A stretch of DNA of 64,000 nt from Streptomyces vietnamensis (GTDB lineage: Bacteria > Actinomycetota > Actinomycetes > Streptomycetales > Streptomycetaceae), in NCBI RefSeq assembly GCF_000830005.1, contig NZ_CP010407.1, forward strand, positions 6,398,001-6,462,000, written 5' to 3'. The position numbers and the translations under genes were made by a program. This document shows positions 9,046 to 17,756 of this stretch, piece by piece; positions within the stretch are counted from its first letter, which is position 1, and each line of letters opens with the position of its first letter. Below the pieces are notes generated by a model that saw only the letters and a program-made list of their open reading frames with translations, was not told the origin of the DNA and ran no database searches.

Positions 9046-9881
9046 CGGCCCCGGTCAGGCCCCGCAGGACCACGACCCCGGCCCCGCCGACCGGGACGCG
9101 GTGGCTGCGCCGGTTCCACACCGCGCCCGCCGACGCCCCGCGCCTCCTCGTCTTCCCCCACGCGGGCGGCAACGCCTCGTACTTCTTTCCGCTCTCGGCC
9201 GCACTCGCGGACCACGCCGACGTGCTCGTGGTGCAGTACCCGGGCCGCCAGGAGCGGTTCGGCGAGCCGTGCGTGGAGTCGCTGCACGAGCTGGCCGACC
9301 TGGTGGCCGCCGAGCTGATCCGTACTCAGGACTCCTACCTGGACCGGCCGTTCGGCATCTTCGGGCACAGCATGGGCGCCTCCCTCGCCTTCGAGGTGGC
9401 CTGCCGGCTCCGCGACGCCGGTCTCCCGCCCGCGGCCCTCACGGTCTCCGGCCGGCGCGCGCCGTCGATCCCCGCGCCGGGCGCGGTGCACCTGGCCGAC
9501 GACGAGCTGCTCATCGCGGACATGAAGCTCCTCGGCGGCACGGACGAGCAGATGCTCGACCACCCGGAGCTCCTCGCCGCGATCCTGCCCGCCGTCCGCA
9601 GCGACTACGTGGCGACCGAGACGTACCGCTTCCGCGGTGCCACGCCACTGGACTGCCCCGTCACAGCCCTGATCGGCGACATCGACCCCCGGGTCGACGA
9701 GCCGCAGGCGCTGGCCTGGCGCACCCACACCACCGGCGCCTACCGCCTGCGCGTCTACGCGGGCGGCCACTTCTACCTCCGGCCCCATCTGGACGCCGTC
9801 GCGTCCGAACTGCGCGCCGACCTGCCGGCCACCGGGACGGACACCCCGGACCACACCCCCATCCGAAAGGACCCGTCATGA
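9042..9881 (+). CDS. Type II thioesterase
   Basis: 279-residue alpha/beta hydrolase of the GrsT/RifR class that removes wrong or stalled acyl groups from carrier domains. Visible signatures are F-P-H-A-G-G-N-A near the N-terminus, the Q-Y-P-G-R-Q-E-R-F loop, the nucleophile motif G-H-S-M-G-A, the acid in I-G-D-I-D and the histidine in G-G-H-F. The ATG overlaps the stop of the P450 (ATGA) and its stop overlaps the next ATG, so all three genes are coupled. Confidence 0.93.
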   Translation: MTAPVRPRRTTTPAPPTGTRWLRRFHTAPADAPRLLVFPHAGGNASYFFPLSAALADHADVLVVQYPGRQERFGEPCVESLHELADLVAAELIRTQDSYLDRPFGIFGHSMGASLAFEVACRLRDAGLPPAALTVSGRRAPSIPAPGAVHLADDELLIADMKLLGGTDEQMLDHPELLAAILPAVRSDYVATETYRFRGATPLDCPVTALIGDIDPRVDEPQALAWRTHTTGAYRLRVYAGGHFYLRPHLDAVASELRADLPATGTDTPDHTPIRKDPS

Positions 9882-10864
9882 AGTACCGCGTCATCGGAAG
9901 CTCCCCCGAGACCCGCCGCGAGGTCAGCGTACTGAGCCTCGGCACCATGACCTTCGGCACGATCGTCGACGAGGCCACCTCCTTCGCGATCCTCGACCGG
10001 TTCGCCGAGGCCGGCGGCACGTTCATCGACACCTCCAACAACTACGCGTTCTGGGTGAACGGCACCCAGGGCGGCGAGAGCGAGGAGCTGGTCGGCCGCT
10101 GGCTGAAGAGCCGCGGCGTCGGCGACGAGTTCACCATCGCCACCAAGCTCGGCGCCCGCCCCAACCAGCCCACCACGGGCTTCAGCCTGGACGTGGAGGG
10201 CCTGTCCGCCAAGGTCATCCGCGAGTCCTCGGAGCGCAGCCGCGAACGCCTCGGCATCGAGAAGATCCACCTGCTGTACGCGCACATCATGGACGAGAAC
10301 ACCCCGCTGGAGGAGACCGTCCAGGGCTTCGCCGACGTGGTCGCCGACGGTGTGGCCGGCCTTCTCGGCGCGAGCAACCACTGGTCCTGGCGCATCGAGC
10401 GCGCCCGCACCCTCGCCGCGGCGGCGGGCGTGCCCGGCTACGAGGTGCTCCAGCACCACCACAGCTACCTGCGCCAGCGCACCGACATCCCGAGCCTGCG
10501 CTCGCCCGACGGCAACCAGGGCCTGGTCAGCGGCGACCTGCTCAGCTACCTGCGCGCCAACCCGGAGCTCACGCAGGTCTCGTACTCGCCGCTGATCTCG
10601 GGCGCGTACGTACGGGACGACAAGCCGCTCGGCCCCGGCTTCGAGCACGCCGGCACCGAGCCGCGCCTGAAGGCGGTCCGCGAGGTGGCGGCGGAGACCG
10701 GCGCCACCGTCAACCAGGTGGTGCTCTCCTGGCTGATGGGCGGCGACATCCCGGTCCTCCCCCTCGTCGGTGCCTCCTCGGTGGCCCAGCTGGAGGAGAA
10801 CCTGGGCGCGGTCGAGCTCGAACTGACCCCGGAGCAGCGGGCGAAGCTCGACTCCGTGAACTGA
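9878..10864 (+). CDS. Aldo/keto reductase
   Basis: 328-residue NADPH-dependent oxidoreductase with a TIM-barrel fold. The N-terminus V-S-V-L-S-L-G-T-M-T-F-G is typical. The expected tetrad is readable: Asp and Tyr in F-I-D-T-S-N-N-Y, Lys in I-A-T-K-L-G, and His in L-Y-A-H-I-M. It closes the P450-thioesterase-reductase operon through an ATGA overlap and is followed by two hairpins. It likely reduces a carbonyl of the NRPS product or a building block; the substrate cannot be read from sequence. Confidence 0.9.
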   Translation: MKYRVIGSSPETRREVSVLSLGTMTFGTIVDEATSFAILDRFAEAGGTFIDTSNNYAFWVNGTQGGESEELVGRWLKSRGVGDEFTIATKLGARPNQPTTGFSLDVEGLSAKVIRESSERSRERLGIEKIHLLYAHIMDENTPLEETVQGFADVVADGVAGLLGASNHWSWRIERARTLAAAAGVPGYEVLQHHHSYLRQRTDIPSLRSPDGNQGLVSGDLLSYLRANPELTQVSYSPLISGAYVRDDKPLGPGFEHAGTEPRLKAVREVAAETGATVNQVVLSWLMGGDIPVLPLVGASSVAQLEENLGAVELELTPEQRAKLDSVN

Positions 10865-10880
10865 CGCTCCGGCGCCCCGC

Positions 10881-10920
10881 GGCCGGTCACCGCGCCACCC
10901 CCGAGGCGGAGTGACCGGCC
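10881..10920. terminator. Hairpin, 10-bp perfect stem
   Basis: GGCCGGTCAC (10881-10890) pairs with GTGACCGGCC (10911-10920) across a 20-base loop and is followed by TTTCC. It lies between convergent genes. Confidence 0.6.
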
Positions 10921-10936
10921 TTTCCTGGCAGGAACA

Positions 10937-10966
10937 GACGGCACCGCCTGTTCAGGCGGTGCCGTC
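10937..10966. terminator. Hairpin, 13-bp perfect stem, 4-base loop
   Basis: GACGGCACCGCCT (10937-10949) pairs perfectly with AGGCGGTGCCGTC (10954-10966) around GTTC. This strong stem lies between the convergent reductase and response-regulator genes and probably ends transcription from both sides. Confidence 0.75.
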
Positions 10967-11012
10967 TTCCGCGGGATCGGTTTCTTTTCCCCCGGATATC
11001 CGGTTCTTCTCG

Positions 11013-11660
11013 TTACGCCCTGAGGAATGCGAGCACCGCCAGAACGCGTCGATGGCCGTCGGTGTCCACCGGCAGGTCCAGTTTATTGAAGATATTGCCG
11101 ATGTGTTTGTTGACAGCCGCCTCACTGATGAACAATTGGGACGCCAGATTGGCGTTGGAATGTCCCTGCGCCATCAGACTCAGGACCTCCTTCTCCCGGC
11201 CGCTGAGCCGCTCCAGGGGGTCCTGGCGCAGCCGTACCAGCTGGTGGATCACCTCGGGGTCGACGACCGCGCCGCCCGCGGCGACCCGGTCGACCGCGGC
11301 CATGAAGTCGGCCACCGCCCCGATGCGTTCCTTCAGGAGGTATCCCACCCCGGCGCCGCCGCAGGAGTCGAGCAGCCGCATCGCGTACGAGCGCTCGACG
11401 TATTGGCTGAGCACCAGGACCGGGAGTCCCTTGTGGACCTCACGCAGGTCCACCGCGGCCCGCAACCCGTCGTCGCCGTTGGACGGCGGCATCCGCACAT
11501 CCGTGACGACCAGGTCCGGCGGGTCCTTCCGGACGGCCTCGACGAGGGCGTCCGCGTCGCCGACCGCGGCGACGGTCTCGTGGCCGAACCGCTGCAGCAG
11601 GCCCACCAGGCCCTCGCGCAGCAGAACGGCGTCCTCGGCGACGATCACGCGAAGTGGCAC
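11013..11660 (-). CDS. NarL/LuxR-family response regulator
   Basis: 215 residues. The receiver domain has an acidic E-D pair near the N-terminus, the phospho-acceptor in V-V-T-D-V-R-M-P and a switch/lysine region (Y-L-L-K-E). The C-terminal LuxR helix-turn-helix is L-S-G-R-E-K-E-V-L-S-L-M then N-A-N-L-A-S-Q-L-F-I-S-E-A-A-V. The start is the GTG at 11660 with GGAGG just upstream; it overlaps the kinase gene by 16 bases, so the two are coupled. It probably binds the palindrome at 12902-12931 and controls the facing ABC transporter. Confidence 0.92.
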   Translation of the reverse strand: MPLRVIVAEDAVLLREGLVGLLQRFGHETVAAVGDADALVEAVRKDPPDLVVTDVRMPPSNGDDGLRAAVDLREVHKGLPVLVLSQYVERSYAMRLLDSCGGAGVGYLLKERIGAVADFMAAVDRVAAGGAVVDPEVIHQLVRLRQDPLERLSGREKEVLSLMAQGHSNANLASQLFISEAAVNKHIGNIFNKLDLPVDTDGHRRVLAVLAFLRA

Positions 11661-12865
11661 GGGACCTCCACATGCAGCAGGGTGGGACCGCCCGCCGGAC
11701 TCGACACCCGCATCCGGCCGCCGAGGGCCTTGAGCCGGTCGGCGAGCCCGGTCAGACCACTGCCGGCCTCCGGGTCGACGCCGCCCTTCCCGTCGTCCGA
11801 GATGTCGAGGACCAGCAGGTCGGAGTGGTAGCGGCCGCGGACCGCGGCATGCGCGGCGCCGCTGTGCCGGGCGATGTTCGTCATGGCCTCGTTGATCACG
11901 TAGTACATGGTGGTCTCCAGTTGCCTCGGCAGCCGGCCCGGGAGCTGGAGGTCCACCGTCACCGGTATCGGGAACCGGCTCGCGTAGTCCTGGATCGCGG
12001 CGACCAGACCGTGATCCGCGAGCACCGGCGGATTGAGCCCCCGGATCAGGCTCCGCAGCTCCTTGTGCGCGGTGGCGAGCTGCCCCTCCGCCTCGGTGAG
12101 CCGCTCGGCGAGCGGGGAACCCTCCGGGACGTCGAGACGCATCAGGCCCAGGGTCATGCCCAGCGACACCAGCCGCTGCTGCGCCCCGTCGTGCAGGTCC
12201 CGCTCGATCCGCACCCGCTCCGCGTCGAAGGAGTCGAGCAGCCGCACCTGCGAGGCCCGCACCTCCTTCAGCTCCTCGCCCAGCTCCTCGTCGCGCGGGG
12301 CCAGGAACGTCCGGGCCAGCGCGGCCCGCGCCCCCGCCCACGAGGTCACCGTGTACGGCGAGGCCAGCAGGACCACCGCGCCGAACACCGCCCACGGCCA
12401 GGTGTCCCCGTCCGCCGCCTCGAAGGTCAGCACCGGCACGCCGAACGAGAAGCAGAGCACCAGCAGGTCCAGCCACCACAGCGCCGCCGCCGAGACCAGC
12501 GTGAACATCAGCTCCCGCCAGGTCACCTGCTCCTTCAGCCGCGTCGCGACCCAGCTCCGCAGCCCCGGCGCCTCCGGCTCCCGGTGCGGGTTCGGCAGGC
12601 TGTCCAGGTCCACCAGACGCAGCCGGTACCGCTCGACCGTCGCCACCGCCATCGAGGACAGCACCACGCCGGCCAACGGCGCCACCCCGACGAGGACGAC
12701 CAGCAGCACGAGCCCCGCCACCAGGCCGGTGGCGAACACCAGCACGGCGGCGGCGCCGACCACGACCCCGCCGGCCAGATAGGCCAGCGAGCGCCAGGGC
12801 CAGCTGGAGGTGAGGAAGCTCAGCGGCCGCTGAGCCATCGCCTGCCAGGCCGTTTTCGGATGCAT
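11645..12865 (-). CDS. Sensor histidine kinase (NarL/DesK type)
   Basis: 406 residues. There are about four hydrophobic segments in two clusters (~25-80 and ~110-170), a linker, then a HisKA_3 dimerisation helix with the phospho-histidine in E-R-D-L-H-D-G-A-Q-Q-R. The HATPase domain carries N-E-A-M-T-N and D-D-G-K-G-G. There is no large extracytoplasmic sensor, so the signal is probably sensed in or at the membrane, as in LiaS/DesK-like kinases paired with antibiotic-efflux ABC transporters. Confidence 0.92.
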   Translation of the reverse strand: MHPKTAWQAMAQRPLSFLTSSWPWRSLAYLAGGVVVGAAAVLVFATGLVAGLVLLVVLVGVAPLAGVVLSSMAVATVERYRLRLVDLDSLPNPHREPEAPGLRSWVATRLKEQVTWRELMFTLVSAAALWWLDLLVLCFSFGVPVLTFEAADGDTWPWAVFGAVVLLASPYTVTSWAGARAALARTFLAPRDEELGEELKEVRASQVRLLDSFDAERVRIERDLHDGAQQRLVSLGMTLGLMRLDVPEGSPLAERLTEAEGQLATAHKELRSLIRGLNPPVLADHGLVAAIQDYASRFPIPVTVDLQLPGRLPRQLETTMYYVINEAMTNIARHSGAAHAAVRGRYHSDLLVLDISDDGKGGVDPEAGSGLTGLADRLKALGGRMRVSSPAGGPTLLHVEVPCHFA

Positions 12866-12901
12866 GGCCGCAACGCTATCCCGGACTTTCGTCTCCTCCA
12901 G

Positions 12902-12931
12902 GTAGAGCCAGCTCTACTTGAGGAGTAGAGC
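12902..12931. promoter_or_regulatory. Palindromic operator, GTAGAGC half-sites
   Basis: GTAGAGC (12902-12908), CA, GCTCTAC (12911-12917), then a third half-site GTAGAGC (12925-12931). It lies in the 111-base gap between the divergent kinase/regulator and ABC transporter operons. It fits a NarL-type regulator site controlling both directions. Confidence 0.6.
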
Positions 12932-12976
12932 GCGGATCAGTGCGGCTCCGGGGGCCTTCCCGGTGGAATCGATGCC

Positions 12977-13744
12977 ATGACGACCACCAGGCACGCCCCC
13001 GCACAGGATGCGGTCGAGCTCTTCACCGTACGAAAGGTCCACGGCGCCGGCGACCGCTCCGTCACCGCCCTGGACGGAGTCTCCATCGGCTTTCCCCGCG
13101 GCACCTTCACCGCGATCATGGGTCCGTCGGGTTCCGGGAAATCCACCCTGTTGCAGTGCGCGGCCGGCCTGGACCGTCCCACGGACGGCCGGATCATGCT
13201 CGCCGGCGTCGACATCGGGCAGCAGACCGAGAAGGAGCGCACCAAGCTCCGCCGCGACCACATCGGCTTCGTCTTCCAGGCCTTCAACCTGGTGGAGTCG
13301 CTGACGGCCGCTCAGAACGTGGAGCTGCCCTCCCGCTTCGCCGGCCGCCGGGTCAGCCGCGAGCAGGTCGCCGCCGCCCTCGCCGCCGTCGGCCTCGCCG
13401 AGCGCGCCGGACACCGGCCCAGCCGGCTCTCCGGCGGCCAGCAGCAGCGCGTCGCCCTCGCCCGGGCCCTCGTCACCCGCCCCGACGTGCTCTTCGCGGA
13501 CGAGCCCACCGGCGCCCTCGACACCGTCACCTCGCGCGAGGTGCTCCGGATGATGCGCATGCTCGTCGACCAGGAGGGACAGACCACCCTCATGGTCACC
13601 CACGACCCGGCGGCCGCCGCCGTCGCCGACGTCGTCGTCTTCCTCAAGGACGGCCGCATCGCGGACCGCGTCACCCTGACCCGGGACCCCGACGGCCGGA
13701 ACGCCGCCTCCATCGCAGCCCGCATGGCCCGGCTGGAGGCGTGA
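12977..13744 (+). CDS. ABC transporter ATP-binding protein (MacB/LolD type)
   Basis: 255 residues. Walker A is G-P-S-G-S-G-K-S-T, the Q-loop is in V-F-Q-A-F-N-L, the signature is L-S-G-G-Q-Q-Q-R, and Walker B is V-L-F-A-D-E-P-T followed by the switch histidine in V-T-H-D. It is coupled to the FtsX-type permease by a one-base overlap (TGATG). Together with the divergent two-component system this is the usual layout of a peptide-antibiotic sensing and export module. Confidence 0.95.
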   Translation: MTTTRHAPAQDAVELFTVRKVHGAGDRSVTALDGVSIGFPRGTFTAIMGPSGSGKSTLLQCAAGLDRPTDGRIMLAGVDIGQQTEKERTKLRRDHIGFVFQAFNLVESLTAAQNVELPSRFAGRRVSREQVAAALAAVGLAERAGHRPSRLSGGQQQRVALARALVTRPDVLFADEPTGALDTVTSREVLRMMRMLVDQEGQTTLMVTHDPAAAAVADVVVFLKDGRIADRVTLTRDPDGRNAASIAARMARLEA

Positions 13745-16122
13745 TGCTGATCCTTGCGAACATCCGTGAGCGCTGGGCCGGATTCCTCGGCGCGTTCGTC
13801 GCCGTGACGGTCGGCGTCGGACTGATCACCACCACCCTCGTCATCTACGACTCCTCCCGCCTCGACGTCCAGCCCCGCTACGCCGGCACCGCCGCCCTCG
13901 CCCTGCCGAACCAGGCCCCCGACCAGGACGGCAGCCCCGAGGACCGGATGCCGTGGAGCCGCGCCGAGGCCGCACCGCTCGTCGAGAAGCTGGCAGCGGT
14001 GCCCGGCGTCGCCGCGGCCGTCGTCGACCGCACCTTCTACGCCCAGGCGTTCCGCGGCGACCGGCCCGTCACCGACGAGGGCGCCGTCGACGCCGGCCAC
14101 GGCTTCGCCAGCACCCGGCTCGCCCCGTACAAGCTCGTCACGGGCCGCGCCCCGACCGCCGACGACGAGGTAGTCGTCGACCGCGCCCTCGGCGTCCCCG
14201 TCGGCTCCGACCTCACCGTCAACATCACCGCCGGCCGTACCCCGTTCAAGGTCGTCGGCACGGTCGACGGACCCGGCTACTACTTCAGCGACGCCTTCGC
14301 CGCACGCCAGGAACCCGGCGTCGGCGTCATCGGCCTCGTCCCCGAGCCCGGCACCTCCGCCGGGAACCTCGCGCAGCAGGCCCGCAGCGCCGTCGGCGCC
14401 GCCGGCACCGTCGTCTCCGGCGACGACCGGGCCGAACTCCAGCCCCGGTACATCGAGCACAAGCGGTTCCTCGGCACCCAGCTCATCGGCGCCATGGCCA
14501 TCCTCGGCCTGTTCACCACCGTCTTCGTCGTCGCCTCCATGCTCGTCCTCTCCACCGGCATGCGCCGCCGCGAGATCGGCCTGCTGCGCACCATCGGCGC
14601 AGCCCCCCGCCAGATCCGCCGGATGGTCCTCGGCGAGGCCGCCGCCGTCGGCCTCCTCGGCTCCCTCGCCGGCTGTCTCGCCGGCGTCGCGGCGGCCCCG
14701 CTGCTGCGGAACGTCCTCGACGGCCTGGACGTCACCCCGCCCGGCCTGGAGATCACCGTCTCCGCCTGGCCCCTGTTCACCGCCGCCGCCATCGGCATCG
14801 GCGTCAGCGTCCTCGGCGCCTGGTCCGCCGGCCGGCTCGCCGCCAAGGTCACCCCCATCGAGGCACTGCTCGACAGCCGCTCCGCCAACAAGACCATGGG
14901 CCGCGCCCGTTGGATCAGCGGCCTCGCCGTCCTCGGCCTCGGCGCCGCCCTCGCCATCGGCACCGCCACCGCGGCCGCCGACGACCGCGTCAACACGGCC
15001 GTCTTCGCGACCATGGTGCTCATCGTGGCCGCCGCGCTCCTCGCCCCCGTCTTCGTCGGCCCCGCCGGCCGGGCCCTCACCGCCCCCTTCCAGCGGTCCG
15101 GATCGGCCGGCCCGCTGCTCGTCCGCGCCGAACTCGGCGCCGACTCCCGCCGCGCCGCCTCCCTCGCCGCTCCCGTCATCGCCGCCGTCGGTTTCGCCGT
15201 CCTGCTCAGCGGCATGGTCGAGACCATGCGCGTCGCCTACCCGGCCGGCGAGGCCCTCAAGGTCCAGGGCCAGCTGATCGTCACGCCGGACGGAACCCCC
15301 GGCAACACCGACGAGGTCGCCGCCGCCAACCCCGTCGGCAAGGCCGCCCTGCCCACCCGGGCCTTCGTCGGCGAACCCGGCAAGCAGACCGTCATCGACG
15401 TCCTCGGCTCCCGCGACGCCCGCTGGAGCAAGCCCGGCCGGGCCGTGCTCGGCGAGCGGACCGCCAAGACCCTGAACCTCAAGGCCGGCCAGGAGGCCAC
15501 CGTGCGCTTCGCCGACGGGGAGAGCGTCCGCCTGCGCGTCGCCCAGGTCCTCCCGGACGACCCCGCCCGCGGCGACTTCGTCGTCTCCCGCGACCTGGTC
15601 CGCAGCCACGACCCGGCCGCCCTCACCGACGACATCTTCGTCCCTCGGGCCAACCGTCCCACCGAGCTCGTGCCCGGCACCGCCCTCCACGACGCCCTCC
15701 AGTACGCCCTGGACGACTACAACACCGACGCCGAGCTCACCGACAGCCTCGCCGCCATGCTCATCGTCATCGCCGTCGGCTACAGCGGCATCGCCGTCGC
15801 CAACAGCATGGCCATGACCGCCCACGGCCGGCGCCGCGACTTCGCGGTGATGAAGTCCGCCGGCGGCACCGTCCGCCAGCTGCTCCTCTTCTCCGTCGGC
15901 GAGACCTCCCTCGTCGTGGCCGTCGGCGCCGCCCTCGGCGTCCTCGTCACCCTCCCGCCGCTCGCCGGAATGGCCTCGGGCCTCTCCCAGGCCACCTCCA
16001 CCGACGTCGGACTGCACCTCGACGGCGGCACCGTGACCGGAGCGATCATCGGCTCCCTGCTCCTCGCCGTCACCGCCAGCGCCGCCGTCACCTGGCGCAC
16101 CATGAGCCGGGAGGCCTCATAA
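13744..16122 (+). CDS. ABC transporter permease, two FtsX domains
   Basis: 792 residues. There is an N-terminal membrane helix, a large extracytoplasmic region (~45-230), three membrane helices (~250-390), further helices around 410-500, another soluble region, and a last FtsX block (~650-780). The pattern matches MacB/FtsX permeases of peptide-export systems with duplicated FtsX units. It starts on the last base of the ATPase stop codon and is closed by a hairpin just downstream. It probably exports or confers resistance to a peptide; the substrate is unknown. Confidence 0.93.
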   Translation: MLILANIRERWAGFLGAFVAVTVGVGLITTTLVIYDSSRLDVQPRYAGTAALALPNQAPDQDGSPEDRMPWSRAEAAPLVEKLAAVPGVAAAVVDRTFYAQAFRGDRPVTDEGAVDAGHGFASTRLAPYKLVTGRAPTADDEVVVDRALGVPVGSDLTVNITAGRTPFKVVGTVDGPGYYFSDAFAARQEPGVGVIGLVPEPGTSAGNLAQQARSAVGAAGTVVSGDDRAELQPRYIEHKRFLGTQLIGAMAILGLFTTVFVVASMLVLSTGMRRREIGLLRTIGAAPRQIRRMVLGEAAAVGLLGSLAGCLAGVAAAPLLRNVLDGLDVTPPGLEITVSAWPLFTAAAIGIGVSVLGAWSAGRLAAKVTPIEALLDSRSANKTMGRARWISGLAVLGLGAALAIGTATAAADDRVNTAVFATMVLIVAAALLAPVFVGPAGRALTAPFQRSGSAGPLLVRAELGADSRRAASLAAPVIAAVGFAVLLSGMVETMRVAYPAGEALKVQGQLIVTPDGTPGNTDEVAAANPVGKAALPTRAFVGEPGKQTVIDVLGSRDARWSKPGRAVLGERTAKTLNLKAGQEATVRFADGESVRLRVAQVLPDDPARGDFVVSRDLVRSHDPAALTDDIFVPRANRPTELVPGTALHDALQYALDDYNTDAELTDSLAAMLIVIAVGYSGIAVANSMAMTAHGRRRDFAVMKSAGGTVRQLLLFSVGETSLVVAVGAALGVLVTLPPLAGMASGLSQATSTDVGLHLDGGTVTGAIIGSLLLAVTASAAVTWRTMSREAS

Positions 16123-16135
16123 GCCCCCTTCGACG

Positions 16136-16173
16136 GACGGCGGCCCCGGGACCCCCCCGCCCGGGCCGCCGTC
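16136..16173. terminator. GC-rich hairpin after the permease
   Basis: GACGGCGGCC-C-CGGG pairs with CCCGGGCCGCCGTC (one bulge) across a C-rich loop, 14 bases after the permease stop, followed by CTTCCC. Confidence 0.65.
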
Positions 16174-16192
16174 CTTCCCGTCCCGCCCCCGG

Positions 16193-16375
16193 TGCCGGCT
16201 CGTGTGCGCCCCGCACGCGGGCGGCACCGCTTTCGCGTACCGGGGCCGGCCCGCCGGACTGCCCGGCGACACCGAGGCGTACGCCGTGCAGGACCCCGGC
16301 CGTCAGGACCGGCCCGGGGAACCCGCGAGGAGGACGGCCGCTTCTCCGTCGTCCGACGGCCCATCGCCGCCGTGA
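16193..16375 (+). pseudogene. Remnant of a type II thioesterase
   Basis: An in-frame stretch reads R-L-V-C-A-P-H-A-G-G-T-A-F-A-Y-R-G and then A-V-Q-D-P-G-R-Q-D-R-P-G-E-P, which is the N-terminal ~45 residues of a GrsT-like thioesterase. Compare P-H-A-G-G and Q-Y-P-G-R-Q-E-R-F-G-E-P in the intact gene at 9042. Tyr and Phe in the second motif are replaced by Asp and Pro, the catalytic serine region is gone, and the frame ends in a stop at 16373-16375. It lies between the permease terminator and the phosphopantetheinyl transferase gene. Confidence 0.7.
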
Positions 16376-16426
16376 CCCGCTAGGGTCTGTTCGACGACCC
16401 GTCCGACGACCCGCGCCGGAGGCCCC

Positions 16427-17089
16427 GTGATCGAGGAACTGCTCCCGTCGGGCGCCGAGGCCAGGGAGGTCTTCGGCGATCCGCCCGACGCCGTCCTGTA
16501 CGAGGAGGAGCGGGCGCTCGTGGCGACGAGCGTGGAGAAGCGCCGCACGGAGTTCGCGACCACCCGCTTCTGCGCCCGTGCCGCACTCGCCGCCCTGGGC
16601 GTGCCGCCCGCCCCCATCCTGCGGGGCGAGCGCGGCGCGCCCCGCTGGCCGTCCGGGACCACCGGCAGCATGACGCACTGCGAGGGCTACCGCGCGGCGG
16701 CCGTCGCCCGCACGGACCGTGTGCTCTCCCTCGGCATCGACGCCGAACCCCATCTGCCGCTCCCGGACCCCGCCGTCCGCGACCTGGTCACGCTCCCGGA
16801 GGAACGCCGCGGCCTCGCCCGCCTGGCGGCCGCGCGCCCGGAGGTGTGCTGGGACCGGCTGCTGTTCAGCGCGAAGGAGAGCGTCTACAAGACGTGGTTC
16901 CCGCTCACCGGCCGCTGGCTGGACTTCCATGAGGCCCTGGTCACCCTCGACCCGGACACCGGCACCTTCCACGCCCGCCTCCTGGTCCCGGGCCCCACCG
17001 TCGACGGCACCCCCCTCACCGGCTTCACGGGCCGCTGGAGGGCCCACCGGAACCTCCTCCTCACGGCGGTGGCGGTCCCCGCTCCCTGA
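16427..17089 (+). CDS. 4'-phosphopantetheinyl transferase (Sfp/EntD type)
   Basis: 220 residues, normal length for actinobacterial EntD-like enzymes that move the phosphopantetheine arm of CoA onto carrier-domain serines. Visible signatures are the substrate loop P-R-W-P-S-G-T-T-G-S-M-T-H-C, the metal-binding G-I-D-A-E-P and the helix W-D-R-L-L-F-S-A-K-E-S-V-Y-K. The start is the GTG at 16427 with GGAGG seven bases upstream. Placement beside the NRPS locus suggests it activates those carriers. A second copy of this class lies at 23559. Confidence 0.94.
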   Translation: MIEELLPSGAEAREVFGDPPDAVLYEEERALVATSVEKRRTEFATTRFCARAALAALGVPPAPILRGERGAPRWPSGTTGSMTHCEGYRAAAVARTDRVLSLGIDAEPHLPLPDPAVRDLVTLPEERRGLARLAAARPEVCWDRLLFSAKESVYKTWFPLTGRWLDFHEALVTLDPDTGTFHARLLVPGPTVDGTPLTGFTGRWRAHRNLLLTAVAVPAP

Positions 17090-17102
17090 AGGGCCCGCCG
17101 GC

Positions 17103-17118
17103 TGTGACCAGGGTCACG
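17103..17118. promoter_or_regulatory. Crp-like palindrome TGTGA-N6-TCACG
   Basis: TGTGA (17103-17107), six bases, TCACG (17114-17118): one mismatch from the classic TGTGA-N6-TCACA box. It lies 84 bases upstream of the next gene, in a 112-base gap. It could also be read as a short hairpin after the transferase gene. Confidence 0.4.
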
Positions 17119-17201
17119 CGGAGGCTCCGTGATGTTTCGGGGGGCGGATCCGCTGGGTCGGTCGGCGGATTCCGCCACTCCGATGGGAAGGGTGGTCATC
17201 A

Positions 17202-17678
17202 GTGGACTGCGAGAGCCTGACGTTGTGCGCGGCCGGCATGGAGGACTGTGCCGCGGAGTTCGTGGAGCGGGTGGGGACGAGAGCGCGGCTGCCGTTGGAC
17301 TACACCGTGGGGAGCCTGCGGGTGGTCGACAGGCTCATCGACGGCTTGCGGCAGGGCGGTGCCGGGCGGGAGGACGTGGCCGGGACGCTGCTCGGGCTCG
17401 GGGCCTACGTGGGGGAGGTGTTGGTGCGGGAGGCCGGGGCCGTGTGGGTGGACCTGCCGTCCGGGCATCTGCTGCGGCCCGTGTTCGGGCACCCCGTCGC
17501 GGTGCGGATGCCGGACGGGCGGGTGTGGAATCCGCTGGGCCGGACCGTGAACCGTTTCGAGATCGGACCGAACGAGTCCCTGCACACGTACTTCCTCACC
17601 CTGCACGGGCGGCGCTCCGCCCGGGCGCGCCGTGTCCCGTCCCGCATCCCCGACAGGGTGTCGGGAAAGGCCTGTTGA
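17202..17678 (+). CDS. Conserved hypothetical protein
   Basis: 158 residues, predicted cytoplasmic, with no signal peptide or membrane helix. The start is a GTG preceded by GGAAGGGTGG. The middle (~75-105) alternates hydrophobic and charged residues (V-W-V-D-L-P-S-G-H-L-L-R-P-V-F-G) and looks like a beta-rich fold. The last ~25 residues are basic. It stands alone between the transferase and the sigma-factor pair. I do not recognise a function. Confidence 0.7.
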   Translation: MDCESLTLCAAGMEDCAAEFVERVGTRARLPLDYTVGSLRVVDRLIDGLRQGGAGREDVAGTLLGLGAYVGEVLVREAGAVWVDLPSGHLLRPVFGHPVAVRMPDGRVWNPLGRTVNRFEIGPNESLHTYFLTLHGRRSARARRVPSRIPDRVSGKAC

Positions 17679-17756
17679 CGGTCTGACAGGATGTACGTCC
17701 TCCGGTTGTTCGGTGAGGGTCGGAGTTCGTGGGTGTACGGGGCGTGAAGAGGTCGG

